From positions 43,416 through 107,415 of the forward strand of contig JANWVV010000010.1 of assembly GCA_025055795.1 (NCBI GenBank): a DNA stretch of 64,000 bases. The letters run 5' to 3'. Position numbers and translations under genes: made by a program. Below the pieces are notes generated by a model. The model was not told where the DNA came from and did no database searches. It saw nothing but the letters and a program-made list of their open reading frames with translations. Below, in pieces: positions 1 to 7,905 of this stretch. This DNA comes from Gemmataceae bacterium. GTDB lineage: Bacteria > Planctomycetota > Planctomycetia > Gemmatales > Gemmataceae. Position 1 is the first letter of the stretch. The number at the start of each line of letters is the position of its first letter.

Positions 1-211
1 CATTTCTCGATCCTTGATGACAACACTACATGGTTATGATAGGAGCAATTAATCCTGGCGGGGGCATGTTACTTTGTCGGTTGCCGATGGGAGTAGATGA
101 CAGTGACAAAAAGTAAAATAAACAACGGCGCGGCATCACCTGCCATTTCTTCTGATTCCGTGAAAGGGGACGTGGATGGAGCACGCCAGAGCAGGTGACT
201 GCTGTTCGACG
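1..211 (-). other. Region downstream of nusG; possible start of next gene at the window edge
   Basis: There is no complete gene here. On the minus strand the window ends in an ATG (CAT at 1-3) preceded by AAGGAT about seven bases upstream, so the next minus-strand gene may begin exactly at the edge. By bacterial synteny the gene after nusG is usually rplK (L11). That identity is inference, since no coding sequence is visible. No convincing hairpin terminator is seen after nusG, which fits read-through into a ribosomal protein gene. Confidence 0.3.
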
Positions 212-1399
212 TTACACTTTGTCGACTTGCCAGTAATCCACGGTGACGTCGACAGGGCGACCGAAAACGGTGACCACCACGGTGACCTTGGGGGTTTCGC
301 CCTCTTCCTTCGCCTCTGTGATGGCTTTGACCTCACCTTCCATGTTGGCGAACGCCCCCTCGCGGATCCGTACCTTGTCTCCTTTCTCGAAATCGAGTTT
401 GACTATCTGCTTGGGCCCCACTTTCTTGCGTTCGCCGGATAAAGCGACACCGCTGAGAATCTGCTGGATTTCCCGCTCGGTCATCGGTGTCGGTTCGCGT
501 CGGGAGCGGGAGCCGACAAAATCGCCTACCCCACTGGTTTCGCGGAACAGATACAGGATTCGATCGTTGATCTCCAGTTCCGCAAACAAATAGCCGGGGA
601 ATTTCTTCTGCTTTTTGATTACTTTTTTCTCTTGCGGCACGGTTTCACCTGTTTTCTTATCCTTGACTTTTACCGTCTTTTTAAGCACGACCTCTTCGTA
701 GGGAATCACGATTTGTCCGAAGTATGGCTCGAGTCCCTCGATGCGGATTTTGCGTTCGATAGCGGTCTTGATGGACTCCTCCCGACCGGATGTTACTCTG
801 ATGACGTACCACTTTTTTCCGCTAGTTTCACCGCTGGTCGCTGGAGGCGTTTCCTCAGGAGCCGGCTCCAAGACAGACGGGGAACTTTTGACTGCCGATT
901 CGACCGCCTCTGGGGAGTCAACCGCCTTTTTACGGCGGCCGCCGGTTGCCGTGGTTCCCTTGCCGGTTTGCCGTGAGCGACGCGTCGGAGCTACAGTAGT
1001 GGTGGCGTCACCTGTTAGTTCGGTCCCGGCAGTGTTATCGGCAGTTGAACCTCTGATAATTTCTGTTTGTTCGGTGGACATAGCAGCCGTTTGGGACTGT
1101 CCCGTCTGGGCTGGGATCAGAGGCACGTTAGCGACAGCTTCCAGTGCTGGAGGGACCGGTGTCGTCTCCAGTGCAGAGGGTGAGGGGGCGGTTTCCAGGG
1201 CTATTGCTGGTTCCGAGGTTTCCAGAGCCGCCGGTGCGGGGCTGCTCTCCAGGCGTAGTGGCTCGGCAGATGCGTTTTCGGACGGGGAAGAAGAGGCCAT
1301 TTCTTGTTGCCGCGGGCTGGGGCTTCGTTGCTCGGTTGCAGCGTCGTCCGCCGGAGGCGCTGGGGATGTTGCAGCAGCAGAACGGATTTCCTCGGTCAT
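212..1399 (-). CDS. nusG: Transcription termination/antitermination factor NusG with long N-terminal tail
   Basis: NusG binds RNA polymerase and couples it to Rho or the ribosome. The last ~201 of 395 residues hold the NGN domain (start KKWYVIRVTSG; KFPGYLFAEL; ETSGVGDFVG) and a KOW domain (FEKGDKVRIREGAFANMEGEV). The NGN domain carries a charged insertion of about 25 residues (VKVKDKKTGETVPQEKK). The first ~194 residues are low complexity, rich in Ala, Pro, Ser, Thr and Glu, with a repeated ALETxP-like unit. Typical NusG is about 180 residues, so the tail doubles it. I chose the ATG at 1399 because the longer GTG start at 1474 would overlap the end of secE. It follows secE by 28 bases, in the usual secE-nusG order. 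Confidence 0.93.
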   Translation of the reverse strand: MTEEIRSAAATSPAPPADDAATEQRSPSPRQQEMASSSPSENASAEPLRLESSPAPAALETSEPAIALETAPSPSALETTPVPPALEAVANVPLIPAQTGQSQTAAMSTEQTEIIRGSTADNTAGTELTGDATTTVAPTRRSRQTGKGTTATGGRRKKAVDSPEAVESAVKSSPSVLEPAPEETPPATSGETSGKKWYVIRVTSGREESIKTAIERKIRIEGLEPYFGQIVIPYEEVVLKKTVKVKDKKTGETVPQEKKVIKKQKKFPGYLFAELEINDRILYLFRETSGVGDFVGSRSRREPTPMTEREIQQILSGVALSGERKKVGPKQIVKLDFEKGDKVRIREGAFANMEGEVKAITEAKEEGETPKVTVVVTVFGRPVDVTVDYWQVDKV

Positions 1400-1427
1400 G
1401 GCAGTAGCTCGGAGGGGCAGACCTGGC

Positions 1428-2393
1428 TTACCAGCGGATGCGTTCCTGGACGCCCGCTTTAGTTTCTGCACCACTTGGAGCAGGGGGTAGGACGCCGACC
1501 CTTTCCCGACTCAGTAGCCATCCCCAGAACAAATCGACCGCCAGCAGAAAGATGGCCAGCAGTAAGGTTGTCATCAGGACAACAATCGTATCCTGGGCCA
1601 ATTGGCGTCGGGTGGGCCAGTTGACCTTATTCATCTCTGCTTCTGTGGCTATCAGGAATTCGGCGAAGGTCGGCACATGGACTGTTCGCCAAGCTACCCA
1701 CAGGGTCAGCAGCCCCAAGAGGATCGGCAAGGTCGTCCGCGCGTGGGGGATCAGCGTCAGAGTTCCCCAATCAAAAGGCAGTTCAACCGTCCAATGCTCT
1801 GGTAAAAGGCTTTGCTCTTCCAGCGAATAGATCCCTGTCAGTCCGATCAGGGCGATGCCCAAAATAGTGAGGCGTCGTAACCGTTTACCGAGCGTGGACT
1901 TGTACGAAGCGACTGAAAACCAGCCCTGTTCTTCCAGGGCTACCGCCCAGCGGGCCGCGGTTGGTCCGGTGTAGAACCGGACCGCCATATAGATCAAGGC
2001 CAGACCGATGGCTAAGGAGACCACCAGTCCCGGTGTATCGCTCAGGTACAGCGAAAGCCATCGCCATATCTGGAAAAGCAGGAACAGGCCGGTAAACATC
2101 AGCAGCACGCCGCCGCGCAGGCCCCGAGGCATGCGAAAACGGGACAAGATGTGGCCAAGCCACAGCAGTCCGGCACTGGCCGCTGACACGACCGGCAACC
2201 ACAAAATCCACTCGACCAGTCGATCGCCCAACAGGGGAAAGACGTAACGGTTCCACACCTGAGGCAGGACAAACAGCAGGATGGCTAGAGCCGCTAGTAC
2301 ATAGAGCGTGCCTAACAGGCTTGCCAAAGGCAGAGCCAGGGGAGCCGCTGGGGGCTTGCGGGGCTCGGAGCCGGTCTCAACGGCTGTGGCCAT
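1428..2393 (-). CDS. secE: Preprotein translocase subunit SecE, enlarged polytopic form
   Basis: SecE is the small essential subunit that clamps the SecY channel. The conserved SecE part lies at the C-terminus: FAEFLIATEAEMNKVNWPT, then RRQLAQDTIVVLM and a membrane helix. Before it come about 240 residues with roughly six further hydrophobic segments, for example LLGTLYVLAALAILLFVL, WILWLPVVSAASAGLLWL and VVSLAIGLALIYMAV. SecE usually has 60-130 residues with one to three helices, so this 321-residue form is exceptional. The ATG at 2393 follows a GGAAGG purine stretch; an in-frame TTG at 2414 is a longer alternative. It sits between tRNA-Trp and nusG, as expected for secE. Confidence 0.9.
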   Translation of the reverse strand: MATAVETGSEPRKPPAAPLALPLASLLGTLYVLAALAILLFVLPQVWNRYVFPLLGDRLVEWILWLPVVSAASAGLLWLGHILSRFRMPRGLRGGVLLMFTGLFLLFQIWRWLSLYLSDTPGLVVSLAIGLALIYMAVRFYTGPTAARWAVALEEQGWFSVASYKSTLGKRLRRLTILGIALIGLTGIYSLEEQSLLPEHWTVELPFDWGTLTLIPHARTTLPILLGLLTLWVAWRTVHVPTFAEFLIATEAEMNKVNWPTRRQLAQDTIVVLMTTLLLAIFLLAVDLFWGWLLSRERVGVLPPAPSGAETKAGVQERIRW

Positions 2394-2482
2394 CACTGCA
2401 TTCCTTCCTGCCAAACAAATACCCCGCGGCCCGTTTCCTCCCTCTCAGCCGGGGGCACCATCATTGATGCACATGAACAAAC

Positions 2483-2555
2483 AGGAGCGGAGGGACTCGA
2501 ACCCCCAACCGGCGGTTTTGGAAACCGCTGCTCTACCATATTGAGCTACGCTCCT
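2483..2555 (-). tRNA. trnW: tRNA-Trp (anticodon CCA)
   Basis: A full cloverleaf can be read on the minus strand. The acceptor stem is AGGAGCG/CGCTCCT, the D arm AGCTCAATATGGTAGAGC, the anticodon arm GCGGTTTCCAAAACCGC with CCA in the loop, and the T arm GGGGGTTCGAGTCCCTC. It lies between tuf and secE, the classical place for tRNA-Trp. Confidence 0.96.
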
Positions 2556-2636
2556 TCACTTCGATGTTACCCGCCTTCCAGAACTGGCAGGGTTGTTTGT
2601 TACTATTTTGGACCGTCTTGTGTACCGTCCCTTTTC

Positions 2637-2664
2637 AGATCGGGACAGAAAAGTGTCCCGATCT
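2637..2664 (-). terminator. Strong hairpin downstream of tuf
   Basis: A perfect 11-bp stem (AGATCGGGACA / TGTCCCGATCT) with a 6-base loop lies between tuf and tRNA-Trp. Neither strand has a clear T-tract directly after the stem, so it may be a processing or attenuating structure rather than a classical intrinsic terminator. A second, weaker inverted repeat (GCCCCTA ... TAGGGGC) follows at about 2687-2719. Confidence 0.45.
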
Positions 2665-2821
2665 CGCTATGCAGGGACGTTATCGGGGCCCCTAGCCTGT
2701 AATGCTAGACTAGTAGGGGCGGAGAGAATGAGGTAAAGTTAGTTTCACCGTCTTACTGTCTAGCAGTTCCGGGCCTGTGGTATGTATTGTACGCCCCGAG
2801 CGGTTAGACCCCACCCCGTTT

Positions 2822-4117
2822 TCAGGCCAGAATCTTGGTGACGACACCGGAGCCTACCGTCCGCCCACCTTCGCGGATGGCGAAGCGTAGCCCTTCGTCC
2901 ATAGCGATAGGTGAGATCAGCTCTACAGTAAGGCGAACGTTATCTCCCGGCATGCACATTTCAGTTCCTGGAGGCAGGGTGATGGTCCCCGTCACGTCCG
3001 TCGTACGGAAGTAGAACTGCGGCTTGTAGTTGCTGAAGAAGGGGGTGTGACGGCCACCCTCCTCTTTAGTCAACACGTACACGTTGGCTTCGAACTTGGT
3101 ATGTGGAGTAATGCTGCCGGGCTTGGCAACGACCATGCCACGCTCCACTTCCTTCTTTTCAATGCCGCGGAGCAATACCCCCACGTTGTCGCCGGCAATC
3201 GCCTTGTCCAACGTTTTGTTAAACATTTCGATACCGGTGATGACCGATTTGAGACTTTCCTTGCGTAAGCCGATAATCTCAACCGGATCGCCCATTTTGG
3301 CGGTACCGCGTTCCACGCGTCCAGTAACAACCGTGCCGCGGCCTTCAATCGAGAAGACGTCTTCGATAGACATGAGGAACGGCTTGTCCTCGTCGCGTTG
3401 CGGCAGCGGGATGTAGGTGTCCAAGGCGAACATCAAGGCGTCGATCGAGCGGGTGCCGGGGTTGTCGGTTGTGTAGTTGTCCAAAGCTTCGCGGGCTCGG
3501 CCATAAATGATCGGGATCTTATCGCCGTCGAACTCATATTTACTAAGCAATTCACGCAGTTCCATGACGACCAAGGGAATAAGTTCCGGGTCGGCTTTGT
3601 CGCACTTGTTGAGGTAGACGACGATGTTAGGGACACCCACCTGCTTGGCCAGCAGGATGTGTTCACGGGTCTGGGGCATCGGGCCGTCGTCGGCAGCCAC
3701 TACAAGGATGGCTGCGTCCATCTGGGCGGCACCCGTGATCATGTTTTTGATGTAGTCCGCATGACCCGGGCAGTCGATGTGGGCGTAGTGACGTCCCTTG
3801 ATGGGCTGCGAAAAATCGATCTTGTCCAGCCCGGGGTAGTCCATCAGATCTTTGAAGGGCAGGGCATCGGCGTTGGGGTAGGTGCGGTCGTCGGTCTCGT
3901 ACTCCACATGGGAGACAGCGATGGTCACGGTCTTGTTCGCGTCGCGCACGATCCCGCCTTTAGCGATCTCGGCATATGATTTGAACTCCTTAAGATTATG
4001 CAGGTGGGCGTTGCGGGCCAGGATCGCCGCAGTCAAGGTCGTCTTGCCATGGTCGATGTGACCGATCGTTCCCACGTTGACGTGCGGTTTGGTGCGCTCG
4101 AAAACTCCTTTGGCCAT
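2822..4117 (-). CDS. tuf: Elongation factor Tu with non-canonical switch I and a 31-residue insertion
   Basis: EF-Tu carries aminoacyl-tRNA to the ribosome as a GTP complex. Visible motifs are the P-loop GHIDHGKT (19-26), [24 protein letters not shown] (G4) and the C-terminal [19 protein letters not shown]. The protein has 431 residues against about 395-400 in most bacteria. The surplus lies in one place: residues 76-108 replace the usual two residues between SHVEYET and RHYAH. The switch I motif RGITI is here KTVTI (62-66), inside [15 protein letters not shown] recall planctomycete EF-Tu generally departing from RGITI; the insertion I do not recognise. An RBS-like GGAGAG precedes the ATG. 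It is flanked by tRNA-Thr upstream and tRNA-Trp downstream. Confidence 0.97.
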   Translation of the reverse strand: MAKGVFERTKPHVNVGTIGHIDHGKTTLTAAILARNAHLHNLKEFKSYAEIAKGGIVRDANKTVTIAVSHVEYETDDRTYPNADALPFKDLMDYPGLDKIDFSQPIKGRHYAHIDCPGHADYIKNMITGAAQMDAAILVVAADDGPMPQTREHILLAKQVGVPNIVVYLNKCDKADPELIPLVVMELRELLSKYEFDGDKIPIIYGRAREALDNYTTDNPGTRSIDALMFALDTYIPLPQRDEDKPFLMSIEDVFSIEGRGTVVTGRVERGTAKMGDPVEIIGLRKESLKSVITGIEMFNKTLDKAIAGDNVGVLLRGIEKKEVERGMVVAKPGSITPHTKFEANVYVLTKEEGGRHTPFFSNYKPQFYFRTTDVTGTITLPPGTEMCMPGDNVRLTVELISPIAMDEGLRFAIREGGRTVGSGVVTKILA

Positions 4118-4316
4118 CGTACTCTCCGCGTGAGAAATAAAGGTTGGCGAAGCGTTCCTGCGCCCTTCCCACGGGGCAGGGTGGCGCTTCGTCGGTCCAC
4201 AGTCCGCTTCACCTCACCGCAGGCCGACGACTTCCCAAGCTACCGACGTTCGGAGTATAGGGGGAATGTCGCCTCAGCGGGCTACTTTGTCCAACTGATC
4301 CCCCGCGGCGGGCAAG

Positions 4317-4389
4317 AGCTGCTGATGGGACTTGAACCCACGACCTCCTCCTTACCAAGGAGGTGCTCTACCAACTGAGCTACAGCAGC
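4317..4389 (-). tRNA. trnT: tRNA-Thr (anticodon GGT)
   Basis: The minus strand reads acceptor stem GCTGCTG/CAGCAGC, D arm AGCTCAGTTGGTAGAGC, anticodon arm CCTCCTTGGTAAGGAGG with GGT, and T arm GTGGGTTCAAGTCCCAT. It lies about 200 bases upstream of tuf, as in many bacterial tuf loci. Confidence 0.96.
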
Positions 4390-4537
4390 ATCGGGTGGCG
4401 GTCGGTGCCGGGGCCAATGGTCGCCTCACTGGCAGCATCGGCGGTCGCTCTGCCGTGACGCTGACGCTTCCGGGGCCTCCTGCCATTCATCCAGCCACTT
4501 GAGGCCGATGATAGAAAAGAACGTCCCGATCGGCTAG

Positions 4538-4609
4538 AGCGGGCGACGGGACTCGAACCCGCAACCTCCAGCTTGGAAGGCTGGAGCTCTACCGTTGAGC
4601 TACACCCGC
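4538..4609 (-). tRNA. trnG: tRNA-Gly (anticodon TCC)
   Basis: The minus strand reads acceptor stem GCGGGTG/CGCCCGC (one G-T wobble), D arm AGCTCAACGGTAGAGC, anticodon arm CCAGCCTTCCAAGCTGG with TCC, and T arm GCGGGTTCGAGTCCCGT. It is the first tRNA of the tRNA-Gly/tRNA-Thr/tuf run. The tRNA-Tyr often found with it elsewhere is not seen. Confidence 0.95.
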
Positions 4610-5310
4610 ACTCCTTGAGGTGGCCGGCGCCTGTCTACTTCTCCATGCAACTCTAAGGTTGTTACTGTCGACTCGACCCTCAAAACCCTGGGAATAGAGC
4701 CCTTGTCCAGTTGTCGGGCTAACCGGAGAGTGCCGGGGCCAACCTCTAGCCAATTATGCCCAGCTCGACTCTGTTTTGCTACCCCAACTTGACCGGACTA
4801 CCCTCGGTCGAGTGATACAAAGCAGGAGGTATCAGGCTGACAGTGCCACCTAACCTTGTTCCATTATAATTTTGTCTCCCGCCTCGGTCGACAAGGGGCC
4901 GAACAGCATTTTTTAAGGATTAAGTTTGCTCGTCTTCTTGTGCCCTTACTTCCAACGCTTTATGTGTTCCCGAAGAGTGTTCGTAATCGACTTCCGGAGT
5001 AAACTCTGAAATTTTGTTAGGAATGACCTGGTGCAATTCTCGCAGGAAAGGCATGCCCAGTGCTAAAGCAGCCGAATGCGATCACGACTCCTGAAACAAT
5101 GTAATTGTCCATTATCAGCTAGCAATTGATCGAAATAATTGTTACCAAGCACCATAAGACTTTTAAAAAATGGATTGATTTTGCGTATTGATTAGCAAAA
5201 CGAAAACGATCTGGTTGTTTAGATGAGATCAGAAGAGGGATGAGATTTGACGGAATAAGAGGCGTTATGGTGGAGCGTATGTCCATTTGAGTACCAGGGG
5301 GGCGACGGAA
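4610..5310. other. Intergenic region between PiT gene and tRNA-Gly
   Basis: This 700-base stretch has no supportable gene. It turns AT-rich towards 5100-5290. It should contain the promoter of the tRNA-Gly/tRNA-Thr/tuf operon on the minus strand. No tRNA-Tyr or small ORF with a ribosome binding site was found. Confidence 0.6.
4863..4891 (-). promoter_or_regulatory. Possible promoter for the tRNA-Gly/tRNA-Thr/tuf operon
   Basis: On the minus strand a perfect TATAAT (4868-4863) lies 17 bases after TCGACC (4891-4886), a four-of-six match to TTGACA. It is about 250 bases upstream of tRNA-Gly. The -10 box is good and the -35 weak. Confidence 0.35.
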
Positions 5311-6711
5311 TTAGCCGCTTATCAGGCGTCCGATAGCAAATAAGAGCCCTGCTAAGGCCATGGTAGCGGGCAGAGTAAAGAGCCAGGCTGTCAGGATTTT
5401 CGTGACAGTGGCTTGCTGAATGCCGTTGCCGTTGGCGATCATGGTCCCTGCCACACCGCTACTTAAGACGTGGGTAGTACTAACCGGCAGACCTGTTAGA
5501 GCGGCTATCAGGATGGTGATGGCTGCCACTGATTCGGCGGCGGCCCCTTGGGCATAAGCAAGATGTTGTTTGCCTATCTTTTCAGCTACAGTAATGACAA
5601 TTCGGCGGTAGCCAATACATGTACCAATCCCCAGGGCCAGGGCCGTTCCTATTACCACCCACACGGGAACGTATTCCACAGCGGGCAACAATTGCTGTCG
5701 GCGAAGACGGTCCAGTTCATGCCGCAGTGGCTGCGGTGTGTGTGGATCCGCCGCCACTTGCTTGAGGGTGCGAGCAACGCTCATGATGGCCTGACGGACC
5801 TCCCAGCGGACCTCACGGTCCACAGGTAGTTCGTCAAAAGAATTTTTTCCCTCGAGTTCACGTTGCAACATGGCAATGGCGGTTTCCAGCTCGATGGGGA
5901 GTGACTGGCCGTGGGCGGCAAACAAGTGAGGGAGTTGCCGGCTAGCCTCGTACACTTGAACTGCCCGTTGAGGCTCGGTGACGGTCAAGGCGTAATGGAG
6001 GGGAAGAAAGCCAATCAGCACCAGCAGCAACAGACCCATTCCTTTCTGACCGTCATTCGAGCCATGGGCGAAACTGACTCCGCCGCAAGTGCCTATCAGC
6101 AAGGTACGAATCCAACCCGGCGGGCGATCATGGTCGGGTGGCGGCTGATACAACCGCTCTGAACGGATGGTCACTTTTAGTAACAGGAGCAATCCCGCGG
6201 CCAGAACAAAGCCTAGTGCTGGCGAAATCAGCAGAGCCAGGCCCACCTTCAAACACTCATCCCATTTCACGCCGGCCAGCCCCTGACCCGTCCACAAACC
6301 GTTGGCTAGACCAACTCCCAAGATCGAGCCGATCAACGTATGCGAACTGGAGACAGGTAGCCCGACATACCAGGTTCCCAAATTCCATAAGACGCCGGCT
6401 ATCAGCAGCGACAACACCATAGCGAGGGCTGCTCCCGAACGGGCGTCGACCAGCAAGTCCACCGGGAGCAAATTGACGATGCTGAAGGCTACGGCTGTTC
6501 CCCCGAGCAATACGCCCAGAAAGTTCATGAATCCCGAATAAACCACCGCGGCCAACGGGGGTAGACTCCGTGAATATATAACTGTGGTGACAGCGTTAGC
6601 TGTATCGTGAAATCCGTTGATGAATTCAAAAGCAAAGGCGGTGGCTAACGCCACAAACAGCAACACGAGCGGACCGGTGGCCAAAGTGCTGACGGCATCC
6701 AGGAAGGTCAT
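5311..6711 (-). CDS. Inorganic phosphate transporter, PiT family
   Basis: A 466-residue integral membrane protein of the PiT family (low-affinity cation-coupled phosphate uptake). The two diagnostic internal repeats are visible: GFHDTANAVTTVIYSRSL near the N-terminus with GLPVSSSHTLIGSILGVG after it, and GLPVSSTHVLSSGVAGTM near the C-terminus. A hydrophilic central loop of about 100 residues (around 245-345) separates the two halves, as in PitA. It is monocistronic. No PhoU-like partner (DUF47 family), a frequent companion of PiT genes, is next to it. Confidence 0.93.
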   Translation of the reverse strand: MTFLDAVSTLATGPLVLLFVALATAFAFEFINGFHDTANAVTTVIYSRSLPPLAAVVYSGFMNFLGVLLGGTAVAFSIVNLLPVDLLVDARSGAALAMVLSLLIAGVLWNLGTWYVGLPVSSSHTLIGSILGVGLANGLWTGQGLAGVKWDECLKVGLALLISPALGFVLAAGLLLLLKVTIRSERLYQPPPDHDRPPGWIRTLLIGTCGGVSFAHGSNDGQKGMGLLLLVLIGFLPLHYALTVTEPQRAVQVYEASRQLPHLFAAHGQSLPIELETAIAMLQRELEGKNSFDELPVDREVRWEVRQAIMSVARTLKQVAADPHTPQPLRHELDRLRRQQLLPAVEYVPVWVVIGTALALGIGTCIGYRRIVITVAEKIGKQHLAYAQGAAAESVAAITILIAALTGLPVSTTHVLSSGVAGTMIANGNGIQQATVTKILTAWLFTLPATMALAGLLFAIGRLISG

Positions 6712-7218
6712 ACGTTGCCGACTGAGTGATCAGGAGAGCAAATTCATGGTTGCTCCGTACCATCGGAGCGCAACTGTTGTTGGCGTCAACATACCTTGTT
6801 TCAGGGGCGGCCGTCATGGGCAGATCTGTTTCTTCAACAAATCTTCACATTTCCCGCTAATTGGCATCGTTCGAAACATTCGCGCCTTGTACGGAGGGGG
6901 ACGCACCAATGCGTTTTCCTCAAAAAGATGGAATAGATCTCGGGTCAGAATCAACGGGTATCCGGGTATTAGTTGCAGTAGCAATCAAAAGCTAATTCAG
7001 CTCAAATCTGAACCAAAAAATGATATACAAAGGCACTAAATAGCTGCTCGACATTTTGTTACAGATGATAATGGCAGATGAGACGGTGTTCGGTGCTGTC
7101 TATGAGGCAGCAGCTACTTAACAAAGTTTGAAGACTTACGGCTCGAGTCTTAGTTTGATGGGGAATAATACCGCCACGTAGCGACCAAATCCTAAGCGAA
7201 CTGACGTCCGGATGACCC
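6712..7218. other. Intergenic region upstream of the tRNA-Ile promoter
   Basis: About 500 bases, rather AT-rich, with only short unsupported reading frames. It separates the divergent PiT gene and the tRNA pair, and must hold the PiT promoter on the minus strand. I see no conserved element. Confidence 0.5.
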
Positions 7219-7246
7219 TTGACTATTCACGCTGTAACTTTACAAT
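7219..7246 (+). promoter_or_regulatory. Sigma-70-type promoter for the tRNA-Ile/tRNA-Ala pair
   Basis: TTGACT (7219-7224) and TACAAT (7241-7246) are separated by 16 bases, each one mismatch from consensus. Transcription would start near 7253, about 75 bases before tRNA-Ile. It suggests that the tRNA pair has its own promoter rather than being read from an rRNA operon. Confidence 0.55.
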
Positions 7247-7326
7247 AATGATCGCGATCCCTTTCACGGCGTAGTGGCCAAGCAGTCACCCACGCGGTGA
7301 GGGAAGCGGGAGTGATTTTTCTTAGA

Positions 7327-7400
7327 GCGCGTATAGCTCAGTTGGCTAGAGCGCAGCTCTGATAAAGCTGAGGTCCCTGGTTCGAGTCCAGGTACGCGCA
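7327..7400 (+). tRNA. trnI: tRNA-Ile (anticodon GAT)
   Basis: Acceptor stem GCGCGTA/TACGCGC with discriminator A, D arm AGCTCAGTTGGCTAGAGC, anticodon arm AGCTCTGATAAAGCT with GAT, and T arm CCTGGTTCGAGTCCAGG. The 3' CCA is not encoded. It is followed 46 bases later by tRNA-Ala. Confidence 0.96.
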
Positions 7401-7446
7401 CACACATCTCACCGAGCGACCGCATCACTACATGCCAGCCCGCAGC

Positions 7447-7519
7447 GGGGAAGTAGCTCAACTGGTAGAGCGCCTGCTTTGCAAGCAGGAGGTCAGGGGT
7501 TCGAGTCCCCTCTTCTCCA
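7447..7519 (+). tRNA. trnA: tRNA-Ala (anticodon TGC)
   Basis: Acceptor stem GGGGAAG/CTTCTCC (one G-T wobble) with discriminator A, D arm AGCTCAACTGGTAGAGC, anticodon arm CCTGCTTTGCAAGCAGG with TGC, and T arm AGGGGTTCGAGTCCCCT. In most bacteria tRNA-Ile(GAT) and tRNA-Ala(TGC) sit in the 16S-23S spacer. Here no rRNA gene is nearby. Confidence 0.96.
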
Positions 7520-7905
7520 TTAACCAATTTTACACCAGTTTAGTGTCGTCGGCTGAACATCAGCTCCCCGGTGTGATCGCACTTCCAGGAATGAAACTTT
7601 TGCCAGTCATGATGGTTCGATTGCTGAGGTTTTGATGGAATCCAGTACTGTTGTAGTTCTGTCGGATGGTGATTTTTGGCGGAATGCGGTTCTGTCGTAA
7701 TTTTGCTGGTCGGTAATTTGGTAGAATCTGACCCGGGCTCGGTCCGGTTTGTCGGTATGTATGCCTGAGCGTTCCCCCAGCATTTGGTCACCGTACCCCA
7801 ACGGGGGTGATGGTGTGGGGCAGGATCCGGTTGAAGGGAAAAACAGGCGAGAGTATAGAAAAGGCCGTCAAAGAGCTTAGCGGTACAAGATTGCGGGTGC
7901 GACGG

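Noticed and set aside
741..1490. 249-codon plus-strand frame over nusG
   Set aside because: It is the antisense shadow of the Ala/Pro/Ser-rich nusG tail; low-complexity GC-rich DNA opens several frames.
3398..3979. 193-codon plus-strand frame inside tuf
   Set aside because: Antisense of a highly conserved tuf sequence, with no family-like protein and no ribosome binding site.
4610..5310. tRNA-Tyr expected by comparison with other tuf loci
   Set aside because: No cloverleaf with a GTA anticodon could be found in the stretch upstream of tRNA-Gly.
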